NCBI GenBank assembly: GCA_034440635.1
Contig: JAOTON010000776.1
Span: 108,760-172,759, forward strand
Reading direction: 5' to 3'
Length of the DNA: 64,000 bases
Source: Lepas anatifera
Taxonomy: Eukaryota > Arthropoda > Thecostraca > Lepadidae
Position 1 is the first letter of the stretch. Each line of letters begins with the position of its first letter. Of this stretch, positions 33,715-47,100 are shown one piece after another. Both the position numbers and the translations under genes were made by a program. The notes under the pieces were generated by a model. The model had not been told where the DNA came from. It was given only the letters and a program-made list of their open reading frames with translations, and did no database searches.

Positions 33715-35170
33715 CACAATTTTTGTGGATTGCCTATTTGGGACGAGCAATAGAACAAAATTATTATCATCGGGTGGTGTTCTGTCTTGTTTTCGTAAGG
33801 TGAGTTTGCGTTTATTCAGTTTTAAGTAATACTTGTCTATTTCACTGGGGGGCCAATTTCCCGGCACTGCGGGGGGGCATTTCGGCCGACTGGGGGGCCA
33901 ATTGGCCCTCCAGTTAACATGTTAAAGAATGGCCTGCTGTATGGGGGAACGTCCATAAATCACGTAACGCGTATGTGTGTTTTACCCCTTCCCTTTCCCC
34001 AGGTTGCGCTTTTTAACGCCCATGTGTGACGTTTGATAACACTGTTACTGACTCATCCCCGCCCCTTGCGTCACGTAATTTATGAACGACCCGTAAGAAT
34101 TCGCTCACCAGCGCCCCAGAGACCTGCCGGAACATTGCTGTAATCTTTGCATCTGTGTGACGCCGTGTCGTCGCTGCTGCTCTGGGGTTTCTCTAAATCG
34201 CCTGTGCATAAACTACCGCACAAGCCAGGCGCAGGCAAAGAAGCACCTGCGGATATTGCCAACTCCTATGAGTGTGATTTTCCGACCACATGTCTGAATG
34301 TATCCCATGAATAGATTATTTACCCTGCGCATGAAACAGAAGGTATGACATATTGGGTTTAGGTTGGAGCAGATTGTCAAATGCGTCAGCGAAGGCCAAG
34401 TTATGTACGTTAAGATTCTAAGACTGCTTTAAACATTTAATCATTTATCAGCCCAACGTCTCGCTGTTATAGCTTCATCCACAAGTTATGGCATCCATCG
34501 GTGTTTGATTTCCTTTATGTTCCCAACAACACTCCCTGGACACGCAGGTTGTGTATGGCATCATAAACACGTCCCAGAAGTAGGGCGTGTTTGATTTTTT
34601 GTTCAGTCTGCGATAGTCCGTGTCGCTGTTTCAGTCTTCCATGTGGGTGTGAATCACCAAAGCGCGGCCACCGTGACCGCTGAAAATGAACAGTTATCGC
34701 CTCCCAATTGTCGCGGAGCGGCTGTGCCGGTGGTTAGCCGGACTTTAGTGCGGCCGCCGGCGACTAGGGCTCTCACCGTGACGATTACGCACGTGCTAAC
34801 GGTGAGCCATCGGCGGATTTTCCGCACCGCCCGCCTGTGGGTCATCTCGTAGCGCTAACAAAGACGGGATCGGCGACGCTGGTCGTTTTCGCACGCAGCG
34901 TTGGCGGCGGCGGTGATAAAGCGGCAGCAACACCATCGTGTGTGACCCATTAATATAACGGCCGGCTGAAGAGGGCCGCCCCCGTGGGGGTGTCAGAAAC
35001 TGACAGCCGCGAGGTCCGGAAGAGGCTGTCCCAGAGCATCGTTTTAGAATTCCAATAGTTTGCCCTGAGCTCGTAAAATGCTCCTGGTTCTGAGCCAAAA
35101 CTTACAGACAGAAACGCAACATATCATCAGAAAAAATCAGTCATCGGGTCGGCTGGCGCTCAGACTCCTC
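33715..35170. other. Unassigned, partly GC-rich DNA
   Basis: GGGGGGCCAATT-type repeats occur at 33840-33920. A CpG-rich segment runs from about 34640 through 35000, with no splice structure or protein similarity that I can support. It could be a promoter region. Confidence 0.35.
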
Positions 35171-35171
35171 C

Positions 35172-35624
35172 GTGGCATCCCCGAGTTTTCTGTCGTTCCA
35201 ACGTCGTTCCCACGTTAGCTGGTGGGTGTCGCTGACAGCTCCAATGGTCTGGCGCGGCGGCGGCTATATGTATAGGAGAGGCGGCGTTCGTCGAAGCGCG
35301 CGGGCCACACTGGCTGTGCGACCACCCGTGTCCTGCCGGCGCGGCGGCTGTGGTGGTCTGGCCACAAGCAGACCCAGCCACCACCCAGGCTCCAGGCCGC
35401 GGCGACACGCCCCCTACCGCCAGGGAACGCCCGAGAGAGGACGCCTCACGTGTGGCTGGGCCCTGATGGTGGTCTCCGTGGCAATTATCGACTGGATGGA
35501 TGCTGTTGGGAGTGTGAAGTTAGACAGCTCTACCTCACATACTCCAAGTGGCAAGACAAAGAAATCGATGAAGACATCCGTTCGGCAGCGTTTGGCGTTC
35601 TACACTCTACCTGTTGATTGTTGA
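35172..35624 (+). other. Unrecognised 150-codon ORF followed by a poly(A) signal
   Basis: The open frame is Arg/Gly-rich, then has a hydrophobic patch (ALMVVSVAIIDWM), and ends at a TGA. An AATAAA lies at about 35644, soon after. A second frame over the same DNA ends with GCCWECEVRQLYLTYSKW and a Cys-stop; it looks at least as protein-like. Either could be a last exon. I do not recognise the product, and both may be chance. Confidence 0.25.
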
Positions 35625-36187
35625 ATATTTTTTTTTTGAAACAATAAATTTGTGGTCTTTGTCAGTCTCACTCGTAATTTTGAAGAGAGAGGTGTAGGCT
35701 GCATGTGTTGGGATCTAACGGAAAGATTGACACATGAATTTCGCAACCAGATGAGCCACATCAAGGTACATAAGTAGCCTTTCCTCGAAAGTTTTAATAT
35801 AATTTCCTGTTTAGGGTGCCTCGTGGGCTGAGGAGTGTGCTCGAGCGGCTACTTTACACCTCCGTTTGTTTTATTTCTTGTGGATTTCGGGAATTTACCC
35901 ATTCCCTCACAAGCGTTATCAGACTGCCACATATCAGCTGTCTAGCGTATTAGACTGCTTTCGTTGTTGCTATTTTGCCTCCATCCAAATTCTGTAGACT
36001 CAAATACATTAACTGCCAGCATCAGTCAAGGAGGGTGCAGGTCGCTACCAAGCAATACCGATTAAACATGAGCCAGCAAGAGGTGACATTAACAAAGATG
36101 TCAGGGTAATTTTTAGGTAGCTTATACCGCGGGCCCATCACTCCAACTGTATTAGCACCATTCCACGCGGGATCGTTGTCCTCACAC

Positions 36188-37386
36188 CAGAGGCGTCGCC
36201 AATATAGGGGTCGTGGGGCCATGGCCCCCGTGGATTTTTTTGGATGCCCTCCACCTGACTCAGGAGGCCACCTTTGACACTTGCGAGTCGTTCGTAAAGA
36301 GCTCTAGCCTCCCTTTTATAGAGGAGGAATCATAATTGACCTGTGCAGAAGGCCCGTTAGCTATAAAGGAGACCCCATAACGGCCCACCTAGGAGACCCC
36401 TTTACCTACAAGGAAGGCCCCATAACGGCCTAACTAGACCTAAGAGGCAGGCAAAGGTGCCATACACAGAATGCCTTATAAAAATTCATCATCATCATCG
36501 GCCTACCTAGGAGATCTCTGTACTTTAAAACGAGGCCCTCTAAACAGCCCACATAGACGTCTCCTTTGCTTGTAAAGTAGTCCCCTAAACGGCCTATCCA
36601 GGGGGTCACCGTGCTTATAAAGAAGGCCCACTAAATTACCTACGTGGAGGCGCCTTTTCAATTAAGAAGGACCCTAAACAGTCAATGTAGGAGACCCTTT
36701 ATAAAGAAAACCCCTAAATGCGCATGATTTAGTTGTCCGTCTTTTTAGTTTTTCTCAAGTATGTTTCCGGTATCTTGTGTTTATCTCCGCTTTTTCTGTT
36801 GTATATGTGCCTTTATTGTTTTTGTTTCGCTTTTTAGTAGTTTTTTGGTTTGTTGATTTGATTTTACTAACCTCATAATTTGTCTCGCTGTTCAGATGTG
36901 AGTATAGACTTGAGTTTGATCTGTTTCATTACTGCGGAAACCCTTGCTCTTCGTTCTTTAGTTGGTAATTAATTATTTTTTGCGCTGCCCCCGCGTACTA
37001 TTTATTGCATCTGCAACATATGTGGGCCCTCGACTTGGAATTATCCCTGTTAAGATATTTCTGTGACTATTTGTTCTTTGACGTGTATTTAACATAAATT
37101 CAGTGTTCATTGCGTTTTTCATTTGCTCGCTTCTGTTTATTTTCTCTTTCCCCTTTAAAGGTTGTGGTGGTGCCATAGCCGGGGAGTGCGCTGTCGCTGT
37201 GGTTGGGTGCCCTGTTTGTGCTGGCTATGTCTGTGTGTTATATGAAAAACAATAAAAAAATCTCTCTAAAAAAATGGCCCACAAATTGGAAGCCCTCAAA
37301 AGCTAGGAGGCCTCCTTCAGGACCAGGGATAGGAGGCTCCCTTCGATCCTGGCCCCCATGAAAAGAAACCCGTGGCGACGCCTCTG
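36188..37386. mobile_element. hAT-like non-autonomous element, 1.2 kb
   Basis: Termini CAGAGGCGTCGCCA and TGGCGACGCCTCTG, flanked by a perfect 8-bp duplication CCTCACAC (36180-36187 and 37387-37394). The left half (about 36350-36720) is a degenerate tandem array of roughly 50-60-bp units built on GGAGACCCC, ATAAAGGAGG and CGGCC. The rest is AT-rich and without coding capacity. Confidence 0.9.
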
Positions 37387-37394
37387 CCTCACAC

Positions 37395-37760
37395 CACTGG
37401 AGCCATCCCGGATCGCCCCTGGCACGGTCACCGGCGGCAAGAACAGACATCTCCGGTGACCTTTTCTCACAGGAGGTATGTACGCCGGCGGGCAGACGCT
37501 TCAGCACCAAATGCGAACTCGGGCCCTGGCGGCTTCAGAGGCGGCGGCCGCCTTTTGTGACAGCCGCGTGCGGACGTATTCTGCACCGCTCTGGACTCGC
37601 CGCGGGGGTCTGGGTCACGCCTCTGCGCCAGGCTTTGTCGTGTGCCGCCGTGCCTCCTGAGCGGCGGCGACAACCATTCACAACCGAGATCAAAGCGTGG
37701 AGCGCGCGTGCCGCCCCGCCCCTTACCGCCCAGGCGACCCACCGCAGTCGATCGTAACAA
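37395..37760. other. GC/CpG-rich segment
   Basis: High CpG, with open frames on both strands (up to 97 codons) and no domain that I recognise. It is continuous with 36000-36180 across the hAT-like insertion, so the host segment was split by the element. Possibly a promoter or exon. Confidence 0.3.
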
Positions 37761-40720
37761 CCAGGTCAGAATTGGGATTCGGGGTAGTTGGTCCGCTTGA
37801 AGTGAACCGAGCTGGACTGAAAGCGACTAGAGTCCTTTGGATGAGGCTGTTTGCATTGTAACGAACGTGACAAAGATATTTACACCTAATGTCTCAATTA
37901 TCTAGTCACAGCATAACAGCATGCATGGGGCTCTTTTTTCAAAGGCCTTTGGAAGAATGCACCATCATACCAAACATTTGCCTTTTATTGTAGTTGTTTG
38001 TACTGGGAGAGTTCTGTCAGCGAAGCGATGAGACACAGGTATCCCTTGAAGCGAGGACAGAAATCGGCTATTTCTTGTGAAATTAATGAGTCTGGTTCAA
38101 CTAAAGTCTCAGTAGAAAAACATCTAGCTTGTGCGATGTTGGAAAAGTGTCAGCGAATTTCAGGCCTGTCCGACTGATTTCCAAAACGGACTCGAGCAGT
38201 TCTTGACCGGTTACTGATGACACGTCACTGGTGACTTATGATGATCCACGCTCTTGTGTTAAGTCGCTATCCAGGGAAAGGGAACCTATGGGATCACACC
38301 TCATCCCGCTCTTAAAAAGGAGTGCAGGTGACACTATCCCTCCCTACCCCGATTTTGTCCCCGGTCCATATCCTGTTTTCCTAATTAGTATGGTGCTCCC
38401 AAAACGATTTCAAATGTAATGAAAATGACACCAAGAGATACTCGATTGGAGTCTATCTAAGGAAGAAATACATTATTTCTATCGATAGGGATTGAGGGCT
38501 AGGAGAGATAAATTGGAAATACATCAATCTCTTGTTTGTGGTCAACGATAACTCTATGAGCCAAAATTGGCACCTATGCCGAACTTGCAATTCAGTGATT
38601 GAATCTCGTCAAGGTGAATCAGCTCGCTAAGTGGGTTGGGCAGCAGGCTTATTTGTTAATAAAATTAAATCATGTGGACTATTAGAGCCTTTTAGCAGCC
38701 TTATGTAAAGTGAGAGTTTAATAGAGTCGATAAAACTAATGGACACACGATCAAACATTGCATAATCAAAGGCCATCCACATCGCTGGACCGGATGGTGA
38801 GGTTGGGACTGGCCCATTTTGTGGCTCGAGAGGTTGACCGCAGTCTGAAGAGGCTATGGCTGAGGAGTAGGTACTCTCATCTGTCGATGAGGAAATCCCT
38901 CAGCTTCAGGGAGGCTCAGCTTCAGTTAAAGGATGATTGTACTCTGCGTTACTGCCAATGACTCTGGATTTACAACCTGCTTGTGGTGGGGAAGTCAGTT
39001 GTCGTAGCATCCGGTCGCACCATCTCTGTGCCACGTGAGAAGTTTACTCACCGCTCGCTAGGGTGGTTAAAGAGCTAGACCACGTGACACGGCTAGACCA
39101 CGTGACACCGCCGCTGGCTTTATGTTGCAACATCACGTGGACGAATGTTGATAGTTGTTGGTAATTGTGATAATGACTGAGAAGAAATCAACAAATAGTA
39201 TGTATTTGTGTGTGTGTTTTGGCGTGAGATAGAAGGGGGAAAGGGGAAAGGTGGATACAAAATTTACATAGAGATGGAAATATTTTAGAGTATTAGAAAA
39301 TAGTGAGTGAGCCATTGAACTGGACTTACTCAATATGAAATAAGTATCTCTTTAATTCCCTGTTAGGAAATCTGTCTATCGAGCCTGAAAATCCGCGAAT
39401 TCTTACTTCAAGTGGACCGGCAAAATATGTATAAACTGCTCGGCTGGAGTGTATGAACATTCCTGTGGGATATTGGATACCTTCTGGAGAAAACGGGAAA
39501 TGGAGGAATAGGTATGAGGAAACTATATCTTTCTGTCATCAGCAGAGGAGATTCCATCCGCCAGAGAGGAAACTTTAGAATTTGCCCGCAATGTGTTTAA
39601 GGTCAATGAGACTCAGGACTAAAACGGGCATGAAAGAAACTGGCACTCCTTTCATGCCAAATGCCCACCCCACCCGATATTGAGCCGAAATTACAACGTA
39701 GAATCTAGTTGATGGCATGGATTTGGGTAGGTGGGGCATTCCAGGACAAATCGACAAGTCGATAACACCCTCATGTCGCAGATTTCGATATATTTTTCGT
39801 CAGGGGGCTTTTGATGGAGCTGATCACGATTTTCATGTTCATTTTCCTCCCTGGCTTACGGTTTGAAAATTATAGCCTTAGGCATTTTGACCATTCGTGC
39901 TTACATGCCTATTTTAAAGGCTAAATTTCTCCTGTATGATTTATGAAATGCTATAGAACTGTTTCTAGATGTTTTAAGGACGAATAATGAATTCTAGGTC
40001 TTGAAAAATATTATCAAAAAATTAAATTTTGAATATATTATACATTGTTGAAATTTTCAAAATCTATAAAAACTTTGAATCTATGTTTTTTGGGGGACTT
40101 TTTGAGACTCATATTGCGCTTTATACATTACTCTTTAAGATTCAGAAATAAAAATAATGGAGACTTTAACAGAAAATGAGTCCTGAGCTCCCAAACGTCC
40201 CGATCCCCACTGACGTGAGGTGTGTGCGCGAGCATGGTGCTAGCACGGCAAACATAATATAACAAAAGGATCCTTGTTACCATTGGAATCTTCTCTTCAA
40301 GCCCAATAGTGTTATGTATTACAATACCTTATTAAGACAAATCTTAGAAAAAATTGCCTGGTTTGAACAGATTAAAGTCAACATGGGTCATATTGCATAT
40401 CATTTGAATCGCAAAGACCAGACAAGTAGGATGGCATAACAACGATAGCTTTATCATTCTAATGGTATGACTTAGAGCTATATGAGACTGCAAGAACAAT
40501 GAAGCATCCCAATTTTAATAATTGGTACAACGCAGCGTCCAATGTATGAGACCCTCACCCCCCTCCTACCATTACCGCACGAGCGGCGCTTGACGATCGG
40601 AGCGGCGCCACACAGACACCCAACACCGCGCGTCAGACTGCCGTCATTTGAGGAGGGGATACGGAGAAACATAGGACACGGCTTCGTTTTGGAAGGCAGA
40701 GGCGTCAGGTTAAGAAAGAG
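37761..40720. other. Gene-poor stretch
   Basis: No supported gene. A short segment at 39736-39778 (GGGGCATTCCAGGACAAATC, then ACACCCTCAT) recurs in reverse at about 45050-45107, so both lie in a dispersed repeat. Confidence 0.45.
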
Positions 40721-41305
40721 ATGATCTTTGCGAATACCCAGAAGCAGCCCAGACCAGTGTGTCTCATGTGGTCATACGCGAAACACGTGCAAGCTGGTCG
40801 TGAGGCTTGTGAGCCATACTATGAAGCAGCCAAGAATCCATGTTGTGCCGATCCCCTGAAAAGACATAAGACAAGATGGGTAAAAAGCCTCAGGAACGCA
40901 TCAAAACACCTGGTGGAGCGTGCTCAAGACCCGAGGGTAACAGTTGGCACACTTCTGTGTGCGTCATGCCGTCTCAAAATAACAAAAAAATCCCGAAAGC
41001 CTATCTGAAGTTCAAACCACGGAAGCATCACAGGAATGCGCAGTACCCAGCACAGACAGCTCCTCTGAGCGCAGTGAATTGAGTGTCGGAAGATTGGAAC
41101 CTGAACACGGTGAGACATTTGCTGAAGAGGATGTCCGAGTTGCTATGCAGTGTCTGGATCAAACGCCTATTCGCCGAAGTGAGTATTTCTCCGTATATTG
41201 TCCGTACATTTCGAGTCATTTAATGCGTTTTTCAATCTCGCAGCTTGACACTCTGATTCAAATCAGAATGGAAGCAAATCATATTAAGTTGTCCCTTCCT
41301 GCTTA

Positions 41306-41547
41306 CACTGGCGGCGGATAAGGGGGAACATGGGAGGGGCAATTACCCCCCCCAAAAAAAAAAATTATCAGAGGGACTCCTAGAAAAAATTTAGCTCGGT
41401 TCTTTTCTGAATGTTCATGAACGACCTAACTAGGCTCTCAACATTTTCGCAATTTTTAGGGGGACCTTTGCTTTCGAGGGGCCCCATCGCCAGGGGGCCC
41501 CTGGAAAAATTCTTGCCCCCATCCAAAAATAACATCCGCTGCCACTG
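41306..41547. mobile_element. hAT-like MITE, 242 bp, inside the transposase-like gene's intron
   Basis: Termini CACTGGCGGCGGAT and ATCCGCTGCCACTG, with a perfect 8-bp duplication CCTGCTTA (41298-41305, 41548-41555). The interior has poly-C/poly-A runs and GGGGCCCC. It lies between the first and second exons of the gene at 40721-44120. Confidence 0.88.
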
Positions 41548-42359
41548 CCTGCTTAAATTTATGTTATAAATATATGTTTTTGGTCTCATGTCCTATCAGA
41601 GTTTTGCTTTATATTTATGTAACGTTAACCTAGTTCGTCAATGTTAAACCAAAATATCCGAATATGGCAACAAATTTTTATTGCAGAGGGCCTTTCGGAT
41701 GAACAGAAACGTAGAATTGCTTCAACCAAACTGAAAAGGGTGACGCACACGTTGAAGAGGAAGTTCTCAGAGTCTTTAGGCATGGACATACCAACACCAA
41801 GTGCAACACTACTGAAGCGGGCAAGGACTGAGGAGGATGATACCCACGCCAAGTTAGCACTCAGCAATAAGTTTTTGAAAATATGAAAACTTTATTATTT
41901 TTTAACCGGGAAACCATTCATACGATTTAGTTAGATCTATTGCACTATGGTATGGCACACAAGTAGATTTAATTGAATTGCTTTAATCCAAATTGTGTGT
42001 TTCTTTCCTCCACCAGTGCGACATTTTCTATTCGTCACGAACCTCTTAAAAATCAAAGATGCGCAAACAATGGTGCTGTAAATTTACTGAATTATTTTTT
42101 TCAACTATTTACTTATTTTGTATTATCACTACACGATGTATTATTAACGTCTTAAGTGTTTATCCATCAATAAACTAGGGTTTGTTGTGTACTTTATGGT
42201 GTATATTGATGACCTCTGGGCTTGTTCTGTTCTTGTGGTATGGTGGTGACCCATGAATATTCTTAGCTGAGCCGAGATCAAACCTAAGGGATGAAACTGT
42301 ATGCCTCGGGCATACGACATCGCAAGCAGTTGACTAGAGAATCCAGAGATGGAAGAAGC

Positions 42360-42403
42360 ATGAAACTACCGTTAATCTATCTCTAGATTAACGGTAGTTT
42401 CAT
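42360..42403. repeat. Perfect 20-bp stem, 4-nt loop hairpin
   Basis: ATGAAACTACCGTTAATCTA is followed by TCTC and then its exact reverse complement. It lies in the last intron of the transposase-like gene, about 130 bp before the exon-3 acceptor. Confidence 0.9.
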
Positions 42404-44120
42404 GGGACTTAAGAACGATTAACCTCTAGGTAAATTTTTCTCACGTTTTATTGCAATGTTTTATAATCCAAAAATTTTCTTCACAAAACGATGCTTAGCA
42501 AGCTCACTAAGCATGGGTTCTATTTGTTTTTCAGATACGAAAATCTGATGCGTGAGCTGAAGGACGAGTTCCAAAGAATTACCGATTATAGAAGACGTCT
42601 TATGATTCTCACTGCTTCTCCATTCACTCTGGAGAAGACTCGGGAATTCTTTGACACTACAAAGTACATGGCAAGGAAGGCACGGAAGCTGAAGGAAACC
42701 TATGGAATTTTGCCGGAAGTAAACAAGCCATCTAAGGGTCGAAAACTCTTGGGAGGAGAAATTGCCAAAGTAGTGGCGTTTTACGAATCTGACATGGTGA
42801 GTAGGATGTGCCCTGGACAAAAGGACTATGTCACCATTAGGGATGGCGATGGTGTGAGAAGACAAGTGCAAAAAAGACTTCTTTTGGGCAATTTAAGGGA
42901 AATATACCGTTGGTTTAAAGATGATAAGACCAACCCGCAGATCGGTTTTTCTACATTTGCCACATTGCGACCGAAACACTGCGTGCTGGCCGGCAGCGCC
43001 GGCACCCATGCAGTGTGTGTATGTACCTATCACCACAACCCCAAGTTGTTGATAGCTGCGCTAGGATTTACAGACTTGACAGTCGATGATCTAGTGGATT
43101 ATGCCGTATGTGATGTGTATAGCCGTGACTGCATGATGGGAGCGTGTGGCGACTGCCCTGGTGAGACGGGTGTGGATAATTTCTTACGGCTGATTAGTGA
43201 TAATGTAGAAGAGGATGACAATGATTTGGATGATGAAGTAAGGTATCAGAAATGGGTGAGCGGCGATCGTTGCATGCTGATAGAAATAATTGCTAGTCGA
43301 GGTGAGTGTATTTCTACATTAAGAAGACAGGTGGCTGAACTCACTGTACAGCATTTTCGAACCAAAGCTCAGAGTGCCTACTTCTCTCGTCAGAAAGAAA
43401 ATATGGAAGATGGCCACGTAGTTGTTCAGGGGGACTTTGCCGAGAACTATTCATACACAGTACAGGATGCGGCCCAGGGGTTCCACCGGGAATCTTCCCA
43501 GTGTACAGTGCACCCATTTGTAGCCTACTGGCGGGACGGAGATGAACTGTGCCATCAGAGCTTCTGTTGTATCTCCGGATGATACAAAGCATAACGCCGC
43601 TATGGCTCATGCGTTTTTAAGACGCCTTGTACCAGAGATCAAGTTTCGGGTCCCAAACCTAAGGAAAGTGGTATATTTTACTGACGGATGCTCCGTTCAG
43701 TACAAAAACAAGTATAATTTTGTAAATCTGTGCTTTCATGAAAAAGACTTCGACGGGGTTAAGTGCGAATGGAATTTTTTCGCAGCTTCACATGGTAAGG
43801 GAGCATGTGATGGTATCGGGGGAACGGTTAAGCGCGCGACTCGCCTGGAGAGCCTGAGGAGGCCTGTATCAGGACAAATTCTGACTGCAGAATCTGTATT
43901 TGACTACTTAAATGGTAAATTTTCTACTGTCATCCACATGATGTATGTGCCAAAACTAGAAGTACTTAAAGTAGGTACTAAGCTCAGAAAACGCTTTGAT
44001 AAGGCGATCACTATAAAAGGAACATTACAGTTTCATAAGTTTGTACCGGTAAATTCAAAGACCATTCTTGTGCATGAGCTCTCGACCGATGAAGGACAAA
44101 AGGTTCGAGTGTCGCATTGA

Positions 44121-47100
44121 AACTGTGAAGGTCAACGGCACCACGTGATGTAACCGATGCTCTGATCCGCGGGTCGAGTCTTCAGCAAAGCGGCCTGTGT
44201 CTGATCTTACATGTTCGAAAAACGGTTGTCTGCGTGTAGTTTGTGTGGGCCTTCGTTTGTGATGTGTGCTTTCTAAGATACACTAAGTGGGGACATATTA
44301 AACTTTTTTAGAGTATGGGTGGAGAAAGAGAACTGCTTAAAACAAACTCAAGACAACAGCAACAGCAGAACTTGTTACAAATTGCAGCAAATGCACTAGA
44401 GTGTCGAAACTGTCTCGAATGTTTCCGGTAATGCATTGCTTTTAGAAATGGCTCCCATTTTTTTCTGTTAGCAATAGAAGCCTCCACAACACTTCAAGTT
44501 CATTCGCAGTGCCACCAAACCGCAGTCTTGCTCAGTTCTCCCCTCCCCGTTACCCCACCTCCAACCGGACGCGTCTGTGCGGCGTGCCCACTGTAGGCTG
44601 AGTGGCCGGCGACAGTGTTGGGCCTGGTCTGCGGTGCTCGGTACTGGTTTCGCTGTGTAGTCTCCATTCTTTTTATTTGCGTCTTGTATAGTTTAAGCAA
44701 TGATCTTTCAGGTGAAGGTGTTTTAAAGCCAATGAAATCATAGGAAGTATGTATGCTCGCCTTTGCAAAAGTTTGAAATACAAATTTATACATATTCGTG
44801 GCAGTTAATATAATCTAACCCACATATTCCAATTCTTCAGACTTTTGTGATTATTTTGATATAAAATTTTGTAGGATTGCCCTTAATTTAGGTGGCCCAA
44901 AACTCAGGCGAAACATCAGATGCACGCGTCGGATACTGGATTTCCGGAGGCTATAACTCCTGAACCATTATCCGGACGAGACTAGAAATACAACAGTCGT
45001 TTTCAGCACCCTTGAGATCCCTAGTCCCAAATTTTCATGAAAATTTGAGATATGAGGGTGTTATTTCAGCCCATAGATTTGTCGATTTGTCGTGGAATGC
45101 CCCAGGTGTGGATCAAAACGGGCCAATCGGTCATGGCCCCTAAAGCGAACTAGAGGGCCATATTTTGCCTCCCCCCGTCCTCCAAGAAAATTATTATTTC
45201 AGAATTGATCAATTGGGGAGGACGTGTCCGCCAGTAAAAAACATTTTAAATAGTTTTTGTCCGCTCGCAAGGTACCCCTTTGAAAATGAAAACTTGATTC
45301 ACTGCAGCAGTTTAATGCTGCCGACCGTTGCCTCCCCTGTTCAGCGTTTATATTTTTCCTGTCTTTTTTTTACCCGCTGAAATCGGTTTAACCTCTAAAC
45401 TAGCCGGCTGGGCCCGCCCCTGCATTTGGACGTGGGTCATTGCATGGATCCCGCTCCCCCGGAGAGCCCCGTTCCCCGCCGGGCGGTGTAGACCTCGGGC
45501 AATATCGTAAAACATTAAGATTATTGAAACACCCGGCTATTGTCCAGTGTATGCTAAGAATGAATTATTCTAATCCTAAATACCGGTACGTTATCATATG
45601 CGCTGTTGGAGGCTCCCTTTTGCTACCTAAACTGAATGTGAATGCTCGTGTGATTAGGTATGTATGTAATGTACATACATGGATGCGTTATGATGAGCCC
45701 TCTTTTTTCATTTGCCACTGCACTAGAATCCTGCATCAGAAAATGGTATGTCTGGTTACATGGAGTATTGAGATACCTTATATCAATACTATTCGATCCA
45801 AAATGAGTTTTTGTTTGTATTAGTCACACATGTATTTTGTCCGGAATTCTACATTCAACATTTTTTCTCCCTTTTCACTCTGTTCAACCATTTAAGACCC
45901 ACAAGGAAAGCAAAACAAAAAAGTGGGGGCATGGATTTACGAAAATCATTCGGGGTGCCGAAATTAAAAAAGCAAAAGACCACCATTGAAAGGACATAGC
46001 GTAATATTATCCTTGTTTTAGCGATCGCACAGTCCTTTTGAATCCTAAAAATGGCGGATAATACAATTTAAAGAGTATTTTAACACTAACTCGATATTTC
46101 ATTGGGTGCCCGGGTACCTCCAAAGGGATATAAGTTCACACCCCTGGATTGTACTGCTAATCAAAATTCGGCCAATAACCCATCACTATTTGAGACCGTT
46201 CAGCTATCATTTTTACTGACATGTGCCATGCTGTAAAGATTTCACAATGAAACTGTCAACATTTTGAACATGCTCAAAACGCAGCCGCTCAAAAGCTCTC
46301 ACCACTCGAAAGGAATTATTTAGCGTTGCTTCCTGCCTCATCCTCAGCCTCCCCCATCCTCGTACCCAAATGTCATTATGCTGCACTGTTTCGGCTAGTA
46401 CGGACATTTTGGGCCCCAAAAATCAGCATCTGCCAAAAACAGCATCTTTTTTGCTAGGCCTCACCATTTTTAAGGCTTGACTCGACTGGTGAGGTCACTC
46501 ACCGCCTCAGTTCTACCAAATTAGGTATAATTCGAAAGCTGAGTTTTGAACGTCTTGATCTACTATAATAAAGGCAATCTACAATCAATGACTTATCATT
46601 ATAAGATTAGCCATACCTAACTAGGAATGCAAAGTCATGTGGGAGATAATAGCGGAGTATTGTAGCATAAAAACCAATTTGTAGACCTAAAAATAGAAAG
46701 TAGGACAATCACGGTAAGACGGCCGTGCACAGTGGCTTCTGGGTAGCTGGAGGTCGTGTGGCGGCGGCGGCATCGAAAGGACGTGATAGGGGAATGGGCC
46801 ATGCTAAAGGAAAACAATCATCTTCACGCCATTACAATATACAGTCCTGCTCAGTTTACTGTCTCGTGCATCATGTGATTTGCCTATGACCCTCCTTGTT
46901 TTCACGATCAGAGCTACTTATCCCTCCGCCTCAAATAATCATTTTAGTATATTGAGCTTCTAGTGTTGCATATGCATGAAATATCAGCTGGGCGCGTTTG
47001 ACATATTTACTGTATGTCCTGTGGTGCCAGTAGGTGTGCCTCAATTTAAAAAGTCTTGAAAAGCCTCATCATATACCCGATGCCGAAAAAATTGCCGAGA

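Larger units (their letters stand above)
40721..44120 (+). pseudogene. Intron-containing transposase-like gene with frameshifts
   Basis: Exons 40721-41178, 41687-41852 and 42535-44120 join in phase (GT-AG; Lys codons rebuilt at both junctions). Exon 1 encodes a Cys/His segment (NPCCADPLKRHKTRW, LLCASCRLKITK), then a probable shift in the A-run near 40985 leads into an acidic frame. Exon 3 encodes YENLMRELKDEF, YMARKARKLKETYGIL, a Cys-rich core (THAVCVCTYHHNPKLL), then GDFAENYSY, YFTDGCSVQYKNKYNF and HGKGACDGIGGTVKR. The last three could be a D-D-E/D-type catalytic core. A one-base insertion near 43564 shifts the frame between HPFVAYW and SPDDTKHNAAM. The family resembles a multicopy arthropod transposase-like family whose superfamily I cannot name. 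Non-functional as it stands. Confidence 0.7.
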
